Shown in pieces: positions 1 to 8,309 of a stretch of DNA of 64,000 nt (positions are counted from its first letter, which is position 1; each line of letters starts with the position of its first letter). The notes under the pieces were generated by a model. That model did no database searches, was not told the origin of the DNA, and worked only from the letters and a program-made list of their open reading frames with translations. The position numbers and the translations under genes are program-made. Source of the stretch: Kriegella sp965368185 (GTDB lineage Bacteria; Bacteroidota; Bacteroidia; Flavobacteriales; Flavobacteriaceae); assembly GCA_965368185.1 (NCBI GenBank), contig CBDULZ010000002.1:65613-129612 (forward strand), in the 5' to 3' direction.

Positions 1-1203
1 GTAGATCGACTTACCACCGAAGAGCGGGTCATGCTTGCCGATTACTTTGTACATACACATTCGGGAAAGGTGAAAAAGGCACTTCATGAACTGGAAGAAG
101 TAAGAAAAACAATGGTTGATAGTATGGACCAGGTAAAGGAAATCATGGTCATGAAAGAAATGGCCGAACCCCGTGAGACCTTTTTATTGGAAAGAGGTCA
201 GTATGATGCTTATGGCGAACAGGTTTTTCCGAATACTCCGGAACGCATATTTGCGTACCCGGATAGTCTGCCGAAAAATCGATTGGGACTTGCCCAATGG
301 CTGACTAGTAACAAGCACCCTCTAACGGCGAGAGTGGCGGTGAACAGATATTGGCAGAATATTTTCGGTACGGGAATTGTTCGCACAACGGAAGATTTCG
401 GAAATCAGGGAGAGTTGCCCAGTCATCCGAAATTGTTGGATTGGTTGGCGATTCATTTTATGGAGTCGGGTTGGGATGTTAAGGCATTGTATAAGTTGAT
501 GGTAATGTCGAATACATACCAACAGTCCTCAAAGGCCCCAGAGGAAATGTTGAAGAATGATAAAAGAAACCGATTGTTGGCAAGAGGTCCATCCAAACGG
601 TTGACGGGAGAAATGTTACGTGATAATGCATTGGCCGCATCGGGGCTGCTCAATCCTAAAATTGGAGGAGAGAGTGTTAAACCTTATCAACCCGAAGGTC
701 TTTGGAAGATAAATGGAGCTGCCTATGAAGAAGATAAAGGGGAGAAATTATACAGAAGAAGTATGTATACCATTTGGAAAAGGTCGGTACCACATCCGAC
801 CATTGCCACTTTTGATGCGCCCGAGCGCTCTTTCTGTACCGTACGTCGGCAGGAGACCAACACCCCTTTGCAGGCACTAGTACTGATGAACGACCCCACT
901 TATATTGAGGCGTCCCGTGTTTTGGGCGGAAGCATGCTCTCGTATTCAGACCCTAAAGAAGGCATCTCGACGGTTTTTAGAAAGCTAACGGGAAGAAAGA
1001 TCGAGACTGAAGAATTACAACTTCTAGCTGACCTGCGTGAAGGGGAATATCAAAAATTTAAGGAGAACAAAGCTAAGACTATCGGATGGCTCGATACGGG
1101 AGAATTTCGAATTTCAAATGCCGATGATGGTGCGATGGTCGCTGCTAATGCAGTCGTAGCCAGTGCCATAATGAACTCCGATGCCGCAATTACAAAACGA
1201 TAG
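1..1203 (+). CDS. PSD1 / DUF1553 domain protein, 5' end outside window
   Basis: The frame is open from base 1, so the first ATG at 31 is internal and the gene is cut by the window edge. The visible 400 residues match the C-terminal DUF1553 (PSD1) region of the large cytochrome-c-like proteins first noted in Planctomycetes: a run reading NRLGLAQWL, then NRYWQNIFGTGIV, and later RRQETNTPLQALVLMNDP are typical family signatures. The biochemical role of the family is not established; it usually sits beside a DUF1501 gene, as here (21 bases downstream). It probably acts in the periplasm, but the signal peptide would lie outside the window. Family call is firm, function unknown. Confidence 0.85.
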   Translation, partial: VDRLTTEERVMLADYFVHTHSGKVKKALHELEEVRKTMVDSMDQVKEIMVMKEMAEPRETFLLERGQYDAYGEQVFPNTPERIFAYPDSLPKNRLGLAQWLTSNKHPLTARVAVNRYWQNIFGTGIVRTTEDFGNQGELPSHPKLLDWLAIHFMESGWDVKALYKLMVMSNTYQQSSKAPEEMLKNDKRNRLLARGPSKRLTGEMLRDNALAASGLLNPKIGGESVKPYQPEGLWKINGAAYEEDKGEKLYRRSMYTIWKRSVPHPTIATFDAPERSFCTVRRQETNTPLQALVLMNDPTYIEASRVLGGSMLSYSDPKEGISTVFRKLTGRKIETEELQLLADLREGEYQKFKENKAKTIGWLDTGEFRISNADDGAMVAANAVVASAIMNSDAAITKR

Positions 1204-1224
1204 ATTTCAATTAAAATATAGTTT

Positions 1225-2736
1225 ATGTGCCATAATCACGACATTTTAAAATCGAACAATAAAGACCTGCAACAAATAGAAAAGCAATGGGATAGACGTA
1301 ATTTTTTGACCAAAACTTCCATGGGTTTAGGGGCTTTGGCCTTGGGTTCTTTGCTCAATACCGAAAGGGCATTTGGTGCAATGAATAAAAGTTCAAGTGC
1401 TGATGCTTTTTTAAAAGCTTACAATAAAAATCGGTTGGGGTTGCCGCATCACATGCCCAAAGCAAAACGTATTGTCTATTTGTTCCAAAGTGGAGGTCCG
1501 TCGCAATTGGATATGTTCGATTATAAGCCAATGCTAAAGGATATGTTTGGTAAAGATTTACCTCCTTCGATTCGGCAGGGGCAACGATTGACGGGTATGA
1601 GTGCGGATCAAACGGTGTTTCCAATCGCACCTTCCATAATGGATTTTAAGCAATACGGAGAATCAAGGGCATGGGTGAGTGAATTAATGCCTTATACGGC
1701 GGAAGTGGTCGATGACCTGTGTTTTATAAAATCTATGCAGACCGATGCCATAAACCATGACCCCGCCATTACGTTTATGCAAACAGGAAACCAATTGCCG
1801 GGAAGACCATCCATCGGTTCGTGGTTAAGTTATGGCTTAGGGTCCGACAATGAAAACTTACCCACTTTTATCACCTTGATTACCAAAAATATGGGAGGTC
1901 AACCTCTGTATTCCCGCCTTTGGGGCAATGGATTTTTACCTACAGAACATCAGGGGGTGCAATTCCGTTCTGGCAAAGATCCCGTACTATATTTGAGCGA
2001 TCCCGAAAATTATGACGGTTCCGATCGCCGAAAAATGTTGGATTATTTAGGGAAACTCAATAGCATTCAGCACGATGCCTACGGAGACCCAGAGATTAAT
2101 GCCCGCATGGCCCAATATGAAATGGCATTTCGTATGCAGACTTCGGTTCCCGAAGTTACCGACATGTCAGATGAACCAGAATATATTTTCGATATGTATG
2201 GCGAAGACAGTCGTGACCCTGGTACGTATGCTGCCAATTGTCTCATGGCCCGCAAATTATTGGAGAAAGATGTGAAATTCGTACAGTTGTACCATCAGGG
2301 TTGGGATCAGCATATTGGTTGCCCAGGTGGTGTAAGGGCTCAGTGTAAAAGAACCGATCAAGCCAATGCCGCTTTAATCAAAGATTTGAAACAGCGAGGC
2401 ATGTTAGAAGATACTTTGGTAATTTGGGGTGGTGAATTTGGGCGTACCGTATATTCCCAAGGGCAGTTGACATCTACAGATTATGGCCGAGATCACCATC
2501 CGAAGGCGTATACCATGTGGATGGCCGGCGCTGGTGTAAAGCCAGGGTTTGTTTATGGTGAGACCGACGACTTTAGTTATAATGTGGTCAAAGACCCTGT
2601 TCATGTACATGATTTTCATGCCACCTTGCTACATCTTTTCGGAATAGATCATGAACGCTTGATTTTTAAGCATCAAGGAAGGCGTTTCCGTCTGACCGAT
2701 GTTCATGGTCATGTAGTGAAAGATCTATTGACTTAG
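1225..2736 (+). CDS. DUF1501 family protein with Tat-type signal
   Basis: 503 residues. The N-terminus carries a twin-arginine motif (RRNFLTK, R24-R25) followed by a hydrophobic stretch, so export by the Tat pathway is likely. The mature part has the DUF1501 signature FQSGGPSQLDMFDYKP and a late GGEFGRT segment; DUF1501 belongs to the alkaline phosphatase/sulfatase fold superfamily, but its substrate is not known. It is closely coupled to the preceding DUF1553 gene, the usual partner pair. The location next to three sulfatase genes suggests a role in polysaccharide use, which is inference. Confidence 0.88.
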   Translation: MCHNHDILKSNNKDLQQIEKQWDRRNFLTKTSMGLGALALGSLLNTERAFGAMNKSSSADAFLKAYNKNRLGLPHHMPKAKRIVYLFQSGGPSQLDMFDYKPMLKDMFGKDLPPSIRQGQRLTGMSADQTVFPIAPSIMDFKQYGESRAWVSELMPYTAEVVDDLCFIKSMQTDAINHDPAITFMQTGNQLPGRPSIGSWLSYGLGSDNENLPTFITLITKNMGGQPLYSRLWGNGFLPTEHQGVQFRSGKDPVLYLSDPENYDGSDRRKMLDYLGKLNSIQHDAYGDPEINARMAQYEMAFRMQTSVPEVTDMSDEPEYIFDMYGEDSRDPGTYAANCLMARKLLEKDVKFVQLYHQGWDQHIGCPGGVRAQCKRTDQANAALIKDLKQRGMLEDTLVIWGGEFGRTVYSQGQLTSTDYGRDHHPKAYTMWMAGAGVKPGFVYGETDDFSYNVVKDPVHVHDFHATLLHLFGIDHERLIFKHQGRRFRLTDVHGHVVKDLLT

Positions 2737-2796
2737 TTAAATCCATTACGAAATACCACCTATCTTATAGGTTAACCTTGAAAGGCACGAAAATTT

Positions 2797-3900
2797 ATGG
2801 GGAATAGAAGGAATTTTATAAAAAGAACCGCCATTGCGGGGACCGCTTTAGCTGCAACTCCATCATTCGGATTCAATATCCTTAAGAATAGTCGGCCCAA
2901 AGATGAAATTATCGGCCATGGTGATTTTAGGTATAAAGTGATTAAAGATTGGGCAAAAATGAGCGTGGGGCACAACCCCATTCTTAATTGCCATGAAATG
3001 CAAATGGACAGTAAGGGACGTCTTATTATGCTCGGCGATCATACCGATAACAACATATTGGTTTTCGATAAATCCGGTAAATTGTTGGACTATTGGGGAA
3101 CCCGTTATCCCGGTGGGCACGGATTGACATTGCATGATGAAGGAGGTGAAGATATGCTGTATATCGTTGATTGCGGGTGGTTTCAAGACCGCACGGGCAA
3201 ATGGAAGAAACAGGCGGGAACGGTAAGCAAGACAACAATCGATGGTAAGTTGCTTTTTATGCTACCTGACCCACACACAATCGGCTTGTACACTAAAGAA
3301 CAGGAGTATTTGCCAACGGAGACTGCGGTGGGGCCTACGGGGGATATTTTTGTGGCCGATGGCTATGGATCGGATTTTATTTTGCAGTTCAGTCCCCAAG
3401 GGGAATTTATACGCAAATGGGGAGGGCACGACAATTCCGATGAAAATTACAACTTAAGCAATGCCCATGGGGTGGCCGTTGATTACCGAGATAAAACAAA
3501 TCCTGTTTTGGTTATTACTTCTCGTGCCACCAATAGTTTTAAATTTTTCACCTTGGAAGGAAAGTATATAAAGACAGTCAACTTACCTGGTGCATATGTA
3601 TGTCGTCCGGTATTGGATGATAGTAATATATATTCTGGTGTTTGTTGGTCTGAGAATGAGGCGGGACAGAGGTTTGGCGACTCTGGTTTCGTGACGATTT
3701 TAGACGCGGAAAATAAAGTGGTCTCTAATCCCGGAGGTAAAGCTCCGCAATACAAAAACGAAAAACTTCAGAAAATGTATCAGGCTGAAATACCCACCTT
3801 CAATCACGGTCATGATGTTTTTGTAGATGAAGATAAGAATCTGTATGTCTGTCAATGGAACGCCCATCACACACCTCCGATAAAATTGGAAAGAGTGTAG
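2797..3900 (+). CDS. Tat-exported NHL/six-bladed beta-propeller protein
   Basis: 367 residues beginning with a Tat-like motif (RRNFIKR, R4-R5) and a hydrophobic Ala/Thr-rich segment. The rest is a series of NHL-type repeats of the form D-x-G-x-I/L-x-V-x-D (for example DSKGRLIMLGDHTDN, PTGDIFVADGYGSDF, DEDKNLYVCQW), giving a six-bladed propeller such as in peptidyl-alpha-hydroxyglycine lyase-like proteins. No specific catalytic set can be assigned. It follows the DUF1501 gene by 60 bases in the same direction and is likely co-transcribed. A binding or lyase role is possible; I cannot choose. Confidence 0.75.
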   Translation: MGNRRNFIKRTAIAGTALAATPSFGFNILKNSRPKDEIIGHGDFRYKVIKDWAKMSVGHNPILNCHEMQMDSKGRLIMLGDHTDNNILVFDKSGKLLDYWGTRYPGGHGLTLHDEGGEDMLYIVDCGWFQDRTGKWKKQAGTVSKTTIDGKLLFMLPDPHTIGLYTKEQEYLPTETAVGPTGDIFVADGYGSDFILQFSPQGEFIRKWGGHDNSDENYNLSNAHGVAVDYRDKTNPVLVITSRATNSFKFFTLEGKYIKTVNLPGAYVCRPVLDDSNIYSGVCWSENEAGQRFGDSGFVTILDAENKVVSNPGGKAPQYKNEKLQKMYQAEIPTFNHGHDVFVDEDKNLYVCQWNAHHTPPIKLERV

Positions 3901-3971
3901 TTTTAAGTTTGATTTGTCAAGGTTTTATGCTTTAACGTAGTTTGTCTTGTTGAAAAAGACCATTTGTGGTA

Positions 3972-4021
3972 TGAAAATACACATATCTTGTTTTCATGCA
4001 GTACAATAATATGTATTTTCA
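3972..4021. promoter_or_regulatory. Inverted repeat upstream of the first sulfatase gene
   Basis: Two 9-base arms, TGAAAATAC (3972-3980) and GTATTTTCA (4013-4021), form a perfect inverted repeat separated by 32 bases. It lies 44 bases before the sulfatase start codon and could be a regulator-binding site. It lacks a T-tract suitable for a terminator. No regulator can be assigned from the sequence. Confidence 0.35.
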
Positions 4022-4064
4022 CATCGCATAATTATGTTCAACAACCGACAAAATCATTTCATAT

Positions 4065-5744
4065 ATGTTATCTTGTAAAAACGGGGCTTTTTCCCTTCTC
4101 CTAGTTCTAATGGCTTTTTCCTCTTGCACAGAAAAAAAGGAGGCCGTCGAGAATAAACCCAACATTATTTATATTATGTCCGACGACCATACGACACAAG
4201 GTTTCGGTATTTATGGAAGTCGTTTGGCCGACCTAAATCCTACTCCGGTTTTGGACCAAATTGCAAAAGAAGGCATGATCTTCGAAAATTGTTTCGTCCA
4301 TAATGCCATATGCACACCCAGTCGTGCAGCAATTATTACGGGGCAAAATTCACAGGCCAACGGGGTACTCGATTTAGAAGGTATATTGCCCGTCGAAAAA
4401 CAATACTTGCCCCAGGAAATGAAAAAGCTGGGTTACCAGACTGCAATCGTGGGTAAATGGCATTTGCATGAAGAGCCTGCCTCCTTTGATTATTATCATG
4501 TTTTACCTGGACAAGGGAAATATTTTGATCCTGAATTTCGGGTCCAGGGCGAAAAACCTTGGCCTGAAAATGTGGTGAAGACCACAGGGCATTCTTCCGA
4601 TATGATTATGGATGCAACTTTAGACTATTTAAAAAATAAAAGAGATCCAAATCAGCCCTTTTTCTTAATGCATCATTTTAAGGCCCCTCACGATGATTTT
4701 GAAAATGCACCCCGATATGAAGATTATTTAGCGGATACTTTTATACCTGAACCTGAAAGTTTATATGATAACGGCAATAATGGATCGGTCGCTACCCGTG
4801 GAAAAAACGATTCGTTGACAAGAATCATCGGATCGTCGGTTTCCCACCGAAATCTTATTCGTAATCAAGCCATGAACATATATACCAAGGATACAACGAT
4901 TTATCGAAAATACCGGGAAGCGAAGGATATTCGGCCAGAGGAATATGTGAAATGGGAAATGTCACCTGAAGAGAAAGATTACACCAGTAAGGTATACCAA
5001 GATTATATCAAGAAATACCTGCGCTGCGTCAAAGGCGTCGATGACAACGTAAAGCGATTATTGGACTATCTCGATGCCGAAGGTCTTCTAGAGAATACGA
5101 TTATCGTCTATACAGGGGACCAGGGATTTATGCTTGGCGAACACGACTATATCGATAAAAGATGGATGTACGACGAATCAATGCGAATGCCCTTTTTTGT
5201 AAGGTATCCAAAATCGATAAAAGCGGGAAGCCGCACCGACGCAATTATCAACAATACCGATTTTGCGCCCACACTCATAGAATTGGCGGGTGGCGCAACA
5301 CCTGATTACATGCAGGGTAAAAGCTTTAAAGGAATATTAGAAACGGGTGAAGAGCCTGCCGATTGGCAAAAAGAGACCTATTATCGGTATTGGATGCACA
5401 TGGCTCATAAGCACCAAAATCCTGCTCACTTCGGAATTCGCACTAAAGATTATAAATTGATATTTTTCTATGGCCGCTATTGGGTCGATACCGATGATCC
5501 GAATGCTGAATGGAACAAAGGTAGTTGGGGTAACGATTTTACTACACATACTCCGGCCGGTTGGGAGTTTTACGATTTAAAGAAAGATCCCAAGGAAATG
5601 AACAATGCCTACGCCGACCCGGCATATCAGGAAACTATCTCTAATTTAAAGGATCGGTTGGTGAAACTTCGGGAAGATCTTAATGAGACCGATGCCAACT
5701 ATCCGCACATTCAGAAAGTAATCGATGCACATTGGGAAGATTGA
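4065..5744 (+). CDS. Lipoprotein sulfatase, formylglycine type (family S1)
   Basis: 559 residues. A short lipoprotein signal ends in a lipobox-like SSC (C21), placing it in the cell envelope. The N-terminal metal site is seen in IIYIMSDDH (D40, D41), and the formylglycine motif CTPSR (C83) is intact, followed by GKWHL. A late YTGDQGFMLGEHDYIDKR segment supplies the second metal ligands and resembles N-acetylglucosamine-6-sulfatase and iduronate-type sulfatases. It would hydrolyse sulfate esters on algal or animal glycans once C83 is converted by a formylglycine-generating enzyme, not present in this window. Substrate is unknown. Confidence 0.93.
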   Translation: MLSCKNGAFSLLLVLMAFSSCTEKKEAVENKPNIIYIMSDDHTTQGFGIYGSRLADLNPTPVLDQIAKEGMIFENCFVHNAICTPSRAAIITGQNSQANGVLDLEGILPVEKQYLPQEMKKLGYQTAIVGKWHLHEEPASFDYYHVLPGQGKYFDPEFRVQGEKPWPENVVKTTGHSSDMIMDATLDYLKNKRDPNQPFFLMHHFKAPHDDFENAPRYEDYLADTFIPEPESLYDNGNNGSVATRGKNDSLTRIIGSSVSHRNLIRNQAMNIYTKDTTIYRKYREAKDIRPEEYVKWEMSPEEKDYTSKVYQDYIKKYLRCVKGVDDNVKRLLDYLDAEGLLENTIIVYTGDQGFMLGEHDYIDKRWMYDESMRMPFFVRYPKSIKAGSRTDAIINNTDFAPTLIELAGGATPDYMQGKSFKGILETGEEPADWQKETYYRYWMHMAHKHQNPAHFGIRTKDYKLIFFYGRYWVDTDDPNAEWNKGSWGNDFTTHTPAGWEFYDLKKDPKEMNNAYADPAYQETISNLKDRLVKLREDLNETDANYPHIQKVIDAHWED

Positions 5745-5941
5745 TTAACTCTTCGTTCTAGGTGTGAATGGTTTTTGGTTAATAAATGGGTTTGTCGGAT
5801 TCTTTCCCTTCAATCATGAATGATAATAGGGTCGACAAAAATTTTGTTTTCAAGATGAAGAACCATTAAGTTCAAATCAAGATTTTCTGTTGTTTTTCAA
5901 TGTGATTGAAATTCGCACTTAATAAATTCCTGTTCGTAAAT

Positions 5942-5971
5942 TTGTATGATGTATGATAAATTATATATTTG
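5942..5971 (+). promoter_or_regulatory. Promoter of the GntR gene with tandem heptamer in its spacer
   Basis: TTG at 5942-5944 and TATATTTG at 5964-5971 match the Bacteroidota -33 TTG / -7 TAnnTTTG consensus with a 19-base spacer. Two direct copies of GTATGAT (5944-5950, 5951-5957) sit against the -33 element. Their position suggests an operator for autoregulation by the GntR protein encoded just downstream (inference). Confidence 0.6.
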
Positions 5972-5989
5972 TTTTTATAGACTTTATAC

Positions 5990-6712
5990 ATGTTTTCAAA
6001 ATTAGGGCAACGAAAGTCACTTACCGAACAAGTTGAAGAAGAGCTTACCGGTGCGATACGCGCTGGCACCTATTTGCCTGGTCAAAGAATTCCGACCGAA
6101 AGCGAACTCTGCCAAATATTCGATGTGAGTAGAACGGCGGTTCGGGAAGCTGTTAAAAAAATGAGCGCCCGTGGTATTATTAAAGTGCGAAAAGGCAGTG
6201 GTGCCTATGTTTCTGAAGTAAGCGTGCAAAATGCCTCGGAGATATTGAACATGTTTTTTGAGCTGTCTTCGAACAAAGATCTCGTTTTGCAAACAATCGA
6301 TGCCAGACAGATTTTAGAACCCACTTTGGCGGCTAGAGCCGCTAAAAGTCGGAACAATCATCATGTCGATTTGCTTAATAAGAACATGGAAAGTATGTAT
6401 AGTTGTGCACTTGATGATAAAAAAAGGGAAGCTGAGTTGGATAATGATTTTCACAACACGCTGCTATCAATAACAGGTAATGAAGTATTGGAGTTACTGT
6501 TGGGGCCTATTTTTTGTCTGATACCAAAATTTAAGACCAGTGTCTTCGCCAAGCCTACGGGCGGTAATCTTTTGAAAGCTAAAAATAGCATGCTCGAGCA
6601 TCACAAAAATATACTGGAGGCTATTGCTCAAAGAGATGAGGTAGGGGCCTCAGAAGCGATGAAAAATCACTTATTGGAAACACGGGAAAACTATGTGCAA
6701 TCATTAAAGTGA
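5990..6712 (+). CDS. GntR/FadR-family transcriptional regulator (DgoR-like)
   Basis: 240 residues: an N-terminal winged helix (about 10-75, with the typical PTESEL...SRTAVREAVKKM recognition region and KGSGAYV wing), then an FCD ligand-binding domain (about 95-235). FCD metal-site residues are visible as D153-x-H155, H204/H205 and H227. FCD regulators commonly sense sugar acids; the E. coli galactonate regulator DgoR is of this class. Its place directly before an aldolase relic and dgoD therefore suggests that it responds to galactonate or a related aldonate. The exact ligand is inference. Confidence 0.88.
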   Translation: MFSKLGQRKSLTEQVEEELTGAIRAGTYLPGQRIPTESELCQIFDVSRTAVREAVKKMSARGIIKVRKGSGAYVSEVSVQNASEILNMFFELSSNKDLVLQTIDARQILEPTLAARAAKSRNNHHVDLLNKNMESMYSCALDDKKREAELDNDFHNTLLSITGNEVLELLLGPIFCLIPKFKTSVFAKPTGGNLLKAKNSMLEHHKNILEAIAQRDEVGASEAMKNHLLETRENYVQSLK

Positions 6713-6841
6713 CTATGAGTTTTGCTAGGCCTTAAAGCACTCCTTACCCGGGGTCAGCCTAACAGTAATGAAAAGAAATTAGTTCTATAATGGAAGGCCG
6801 TACTTCCACACATGTACTGTAATGAAAGGAAATGAAATAAC

Positions 6842-7072
6842 AGCAAGCTTATCGTGCGTAAAAAAATTGTTGCCATTATTCGCTTGAACATTCAAGATGA
6901 GGAGAAATACGGACTAAAGGGACCTGTTTTAAGCGAATCCGAGTGGGTGAATGGCCGAGACTGGATGGTCTTTGGAGCTGCTAGTTTGGGAATCGGAATT
7001 GTATTGATCAAATCAAGGAACTACAGTGGAAGATTTTGCAACCGGGTAAACATACAGCACAACAATTTGTAG
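6842..7072 (+). pseudogene. Relic of a KDPG/KDPGal aldolase gene (eda/dgoA type)
   Basis: The open frame has no convincing ATG start (an in-frame GTG lies at 6854, a stop at 6833) and encodes only about 75 residues. The first part, KKIVAIIRLN, resembles the N-terminus of class I KDPG aldolases; it is then joined to GLKGPV, and to WMVFGAASLGIGIVLIK, which resembles the C-terminal glycine-rich phosphate site of the same family. The middle of the barrel, with the Schiff-base lysine, is missing. The simplest reading is a gene that has lost about 120-150 central codons. Position between the GntR regulator and dgoD fits dgoA. A chance reading frame is the alternative. Confidence 0.5.
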
Positions 7073-7091
7073 AACAATCTAAATAGTAGCA

Positions 7092-8249
7092 ATGGACGAC
7101 TTAAGAATTGAGAAAATAGAATTATTTAAAGTGCCACCCAGATGGTTGTTCCTTAAGATAACAACCAAAAGTGGTATTGTCGGTTGGGGCGAGCCCGTTG
7201 TTGAGGGCAAGGCGGATACCGTCGCAGCATGTGTTAAAGAGTTGGAGCAATATGTTATCGGAAGAAATGCTAACGACATTGAGGATATCTGGCAGATTCT
7301 ATATCGCGGAGGTTTCTACCGTGGTGGACCTATTCTAATGAGTGCCATATCAGGAATCGATCAGGCCTTATGGGACATCAAAGGAAAGTTTCTTAATATT
7401 CCCGTATTCGAACTACTTGGTGGGGCGGTACGAAATAAAATGAAAATGTATTGTTGGATTGGGGGCGATAATCCCGATGTTGTTTTGGAGCAGGCACATG
7501 AAAAGGTAAAGGCGGGCTATCAAGCGGTTAAAATGAATGCCACAGGGGGAATGCAATGGGTTTCCTCCTTAAAAGATATTAAAACGGTTGCTCTTAATAT
7601 TAAACTATTGCGGGAAGAATTTGGTTATGATCTAGATATCGGACTTGATTTTCATGGAAGGGTTCATAAGCCGATGGTGAAAAAACTAATTGACGAATTA
7701 GCTCCTTATGAACCAATGTTTATCGAAGAGCCTGTGCTTTCGGAGAATAACGATGCTCTAAAGCATATTTATGCATATACCAATATTCCAATAGCCACTG
7801 GGGAACGTATGTTCTCTAGATGGGATTTTAAAGAGATATTGCATCAAGGAGTTGTCGATATTATTCAGCCAGACCTTAGTCACGCAGGGGGAATTTCCGA
7901 AGTGCGACGCATTGCTACTATGGCCGAGGCCTATGATGTAACCCTCGCGCCCCACTGTCCGCTAGGCCCGATTTCTTTGGCTTCGGCGTTACACATCGAT
8001 TTTGTATCGGCGAATGCCATTATACAAGAAAGTAGCTTGGGAATTCATTACAATCAGGGGTATGATATATTGGATTATGTGCTGAACCCTGAAATTTTTG
8101 ACGTTAAGGACGGGCATATCGATTTGTTCCAAAAACCCGGTCTCGGTGTTGAAATCAACGAAGAAAAACTATTGGAAGGACAGAAAGTAGGCCACAATTG
8201 GGCCAATCCTATTTGGCGTAACGAAGATGGGAATTTTTCGGAATGGTAA
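7092..8249 (+). CDS. dgoD: D-galactonate dehydratase (enolase superfamily)
   Basis: 385 residues, full length for the family and strongly similar along its length to E. coli DgoD as I recall it (for example FYRGGPILMSAI, SGIDQALWDIKGK, APHCPLGPI, MFSRWDFK). The enzyme removes water from D-galactonate to give 2-keto-3-deoxy-D-galactonate. Metal ligands D186, E212 and E238 and catalytic H188 and H288 are all present at the expected spacing. It follows the aldolase relic by 19 bases and precedes the sulfatase-lactonase fusion by 60. A related aldonate substrate cannot be excluded. Confidence 0.88.
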   Translation: MDDLRIEKIELFKVPPRWLFLKITTKSGIVGWGEPVVEGKADTVAACVKELEQYVIGRNANDIEDIWQILYRGGFYRGGPILMSAISGIDQALWDIKGKFLNIPVFELLGGAVRNKMKMYCWIGGDNPDVVLEQAHEKVKAGYQAVKMNATGGMQWVSSLKDIKTVALNIKLLREEFGYDLDIGLDFHGRVHKPMVKKLIDELAPYEPMFIEEPVLSENNDALKHIYAYTNIPIATGERMFSRWDFKEILHQGVVDIIQPDLSHAGGISEVRRIATMAEAYDVTLAPHCPLGPISLASALHIDFVSANAIIQESSLGIHYNQGYDILDYVLNPEIFDVKDGHIDLFQKPGLGVEINEEKLLEGQKVGHNWANPIWRNEDGNFSEW

Positions 8250-8309
8250 ATAAATCTCACAAAAAAATAATTTAAATATTTCAAAACAGGCGCTATAATA
8301 AATTGCCCA

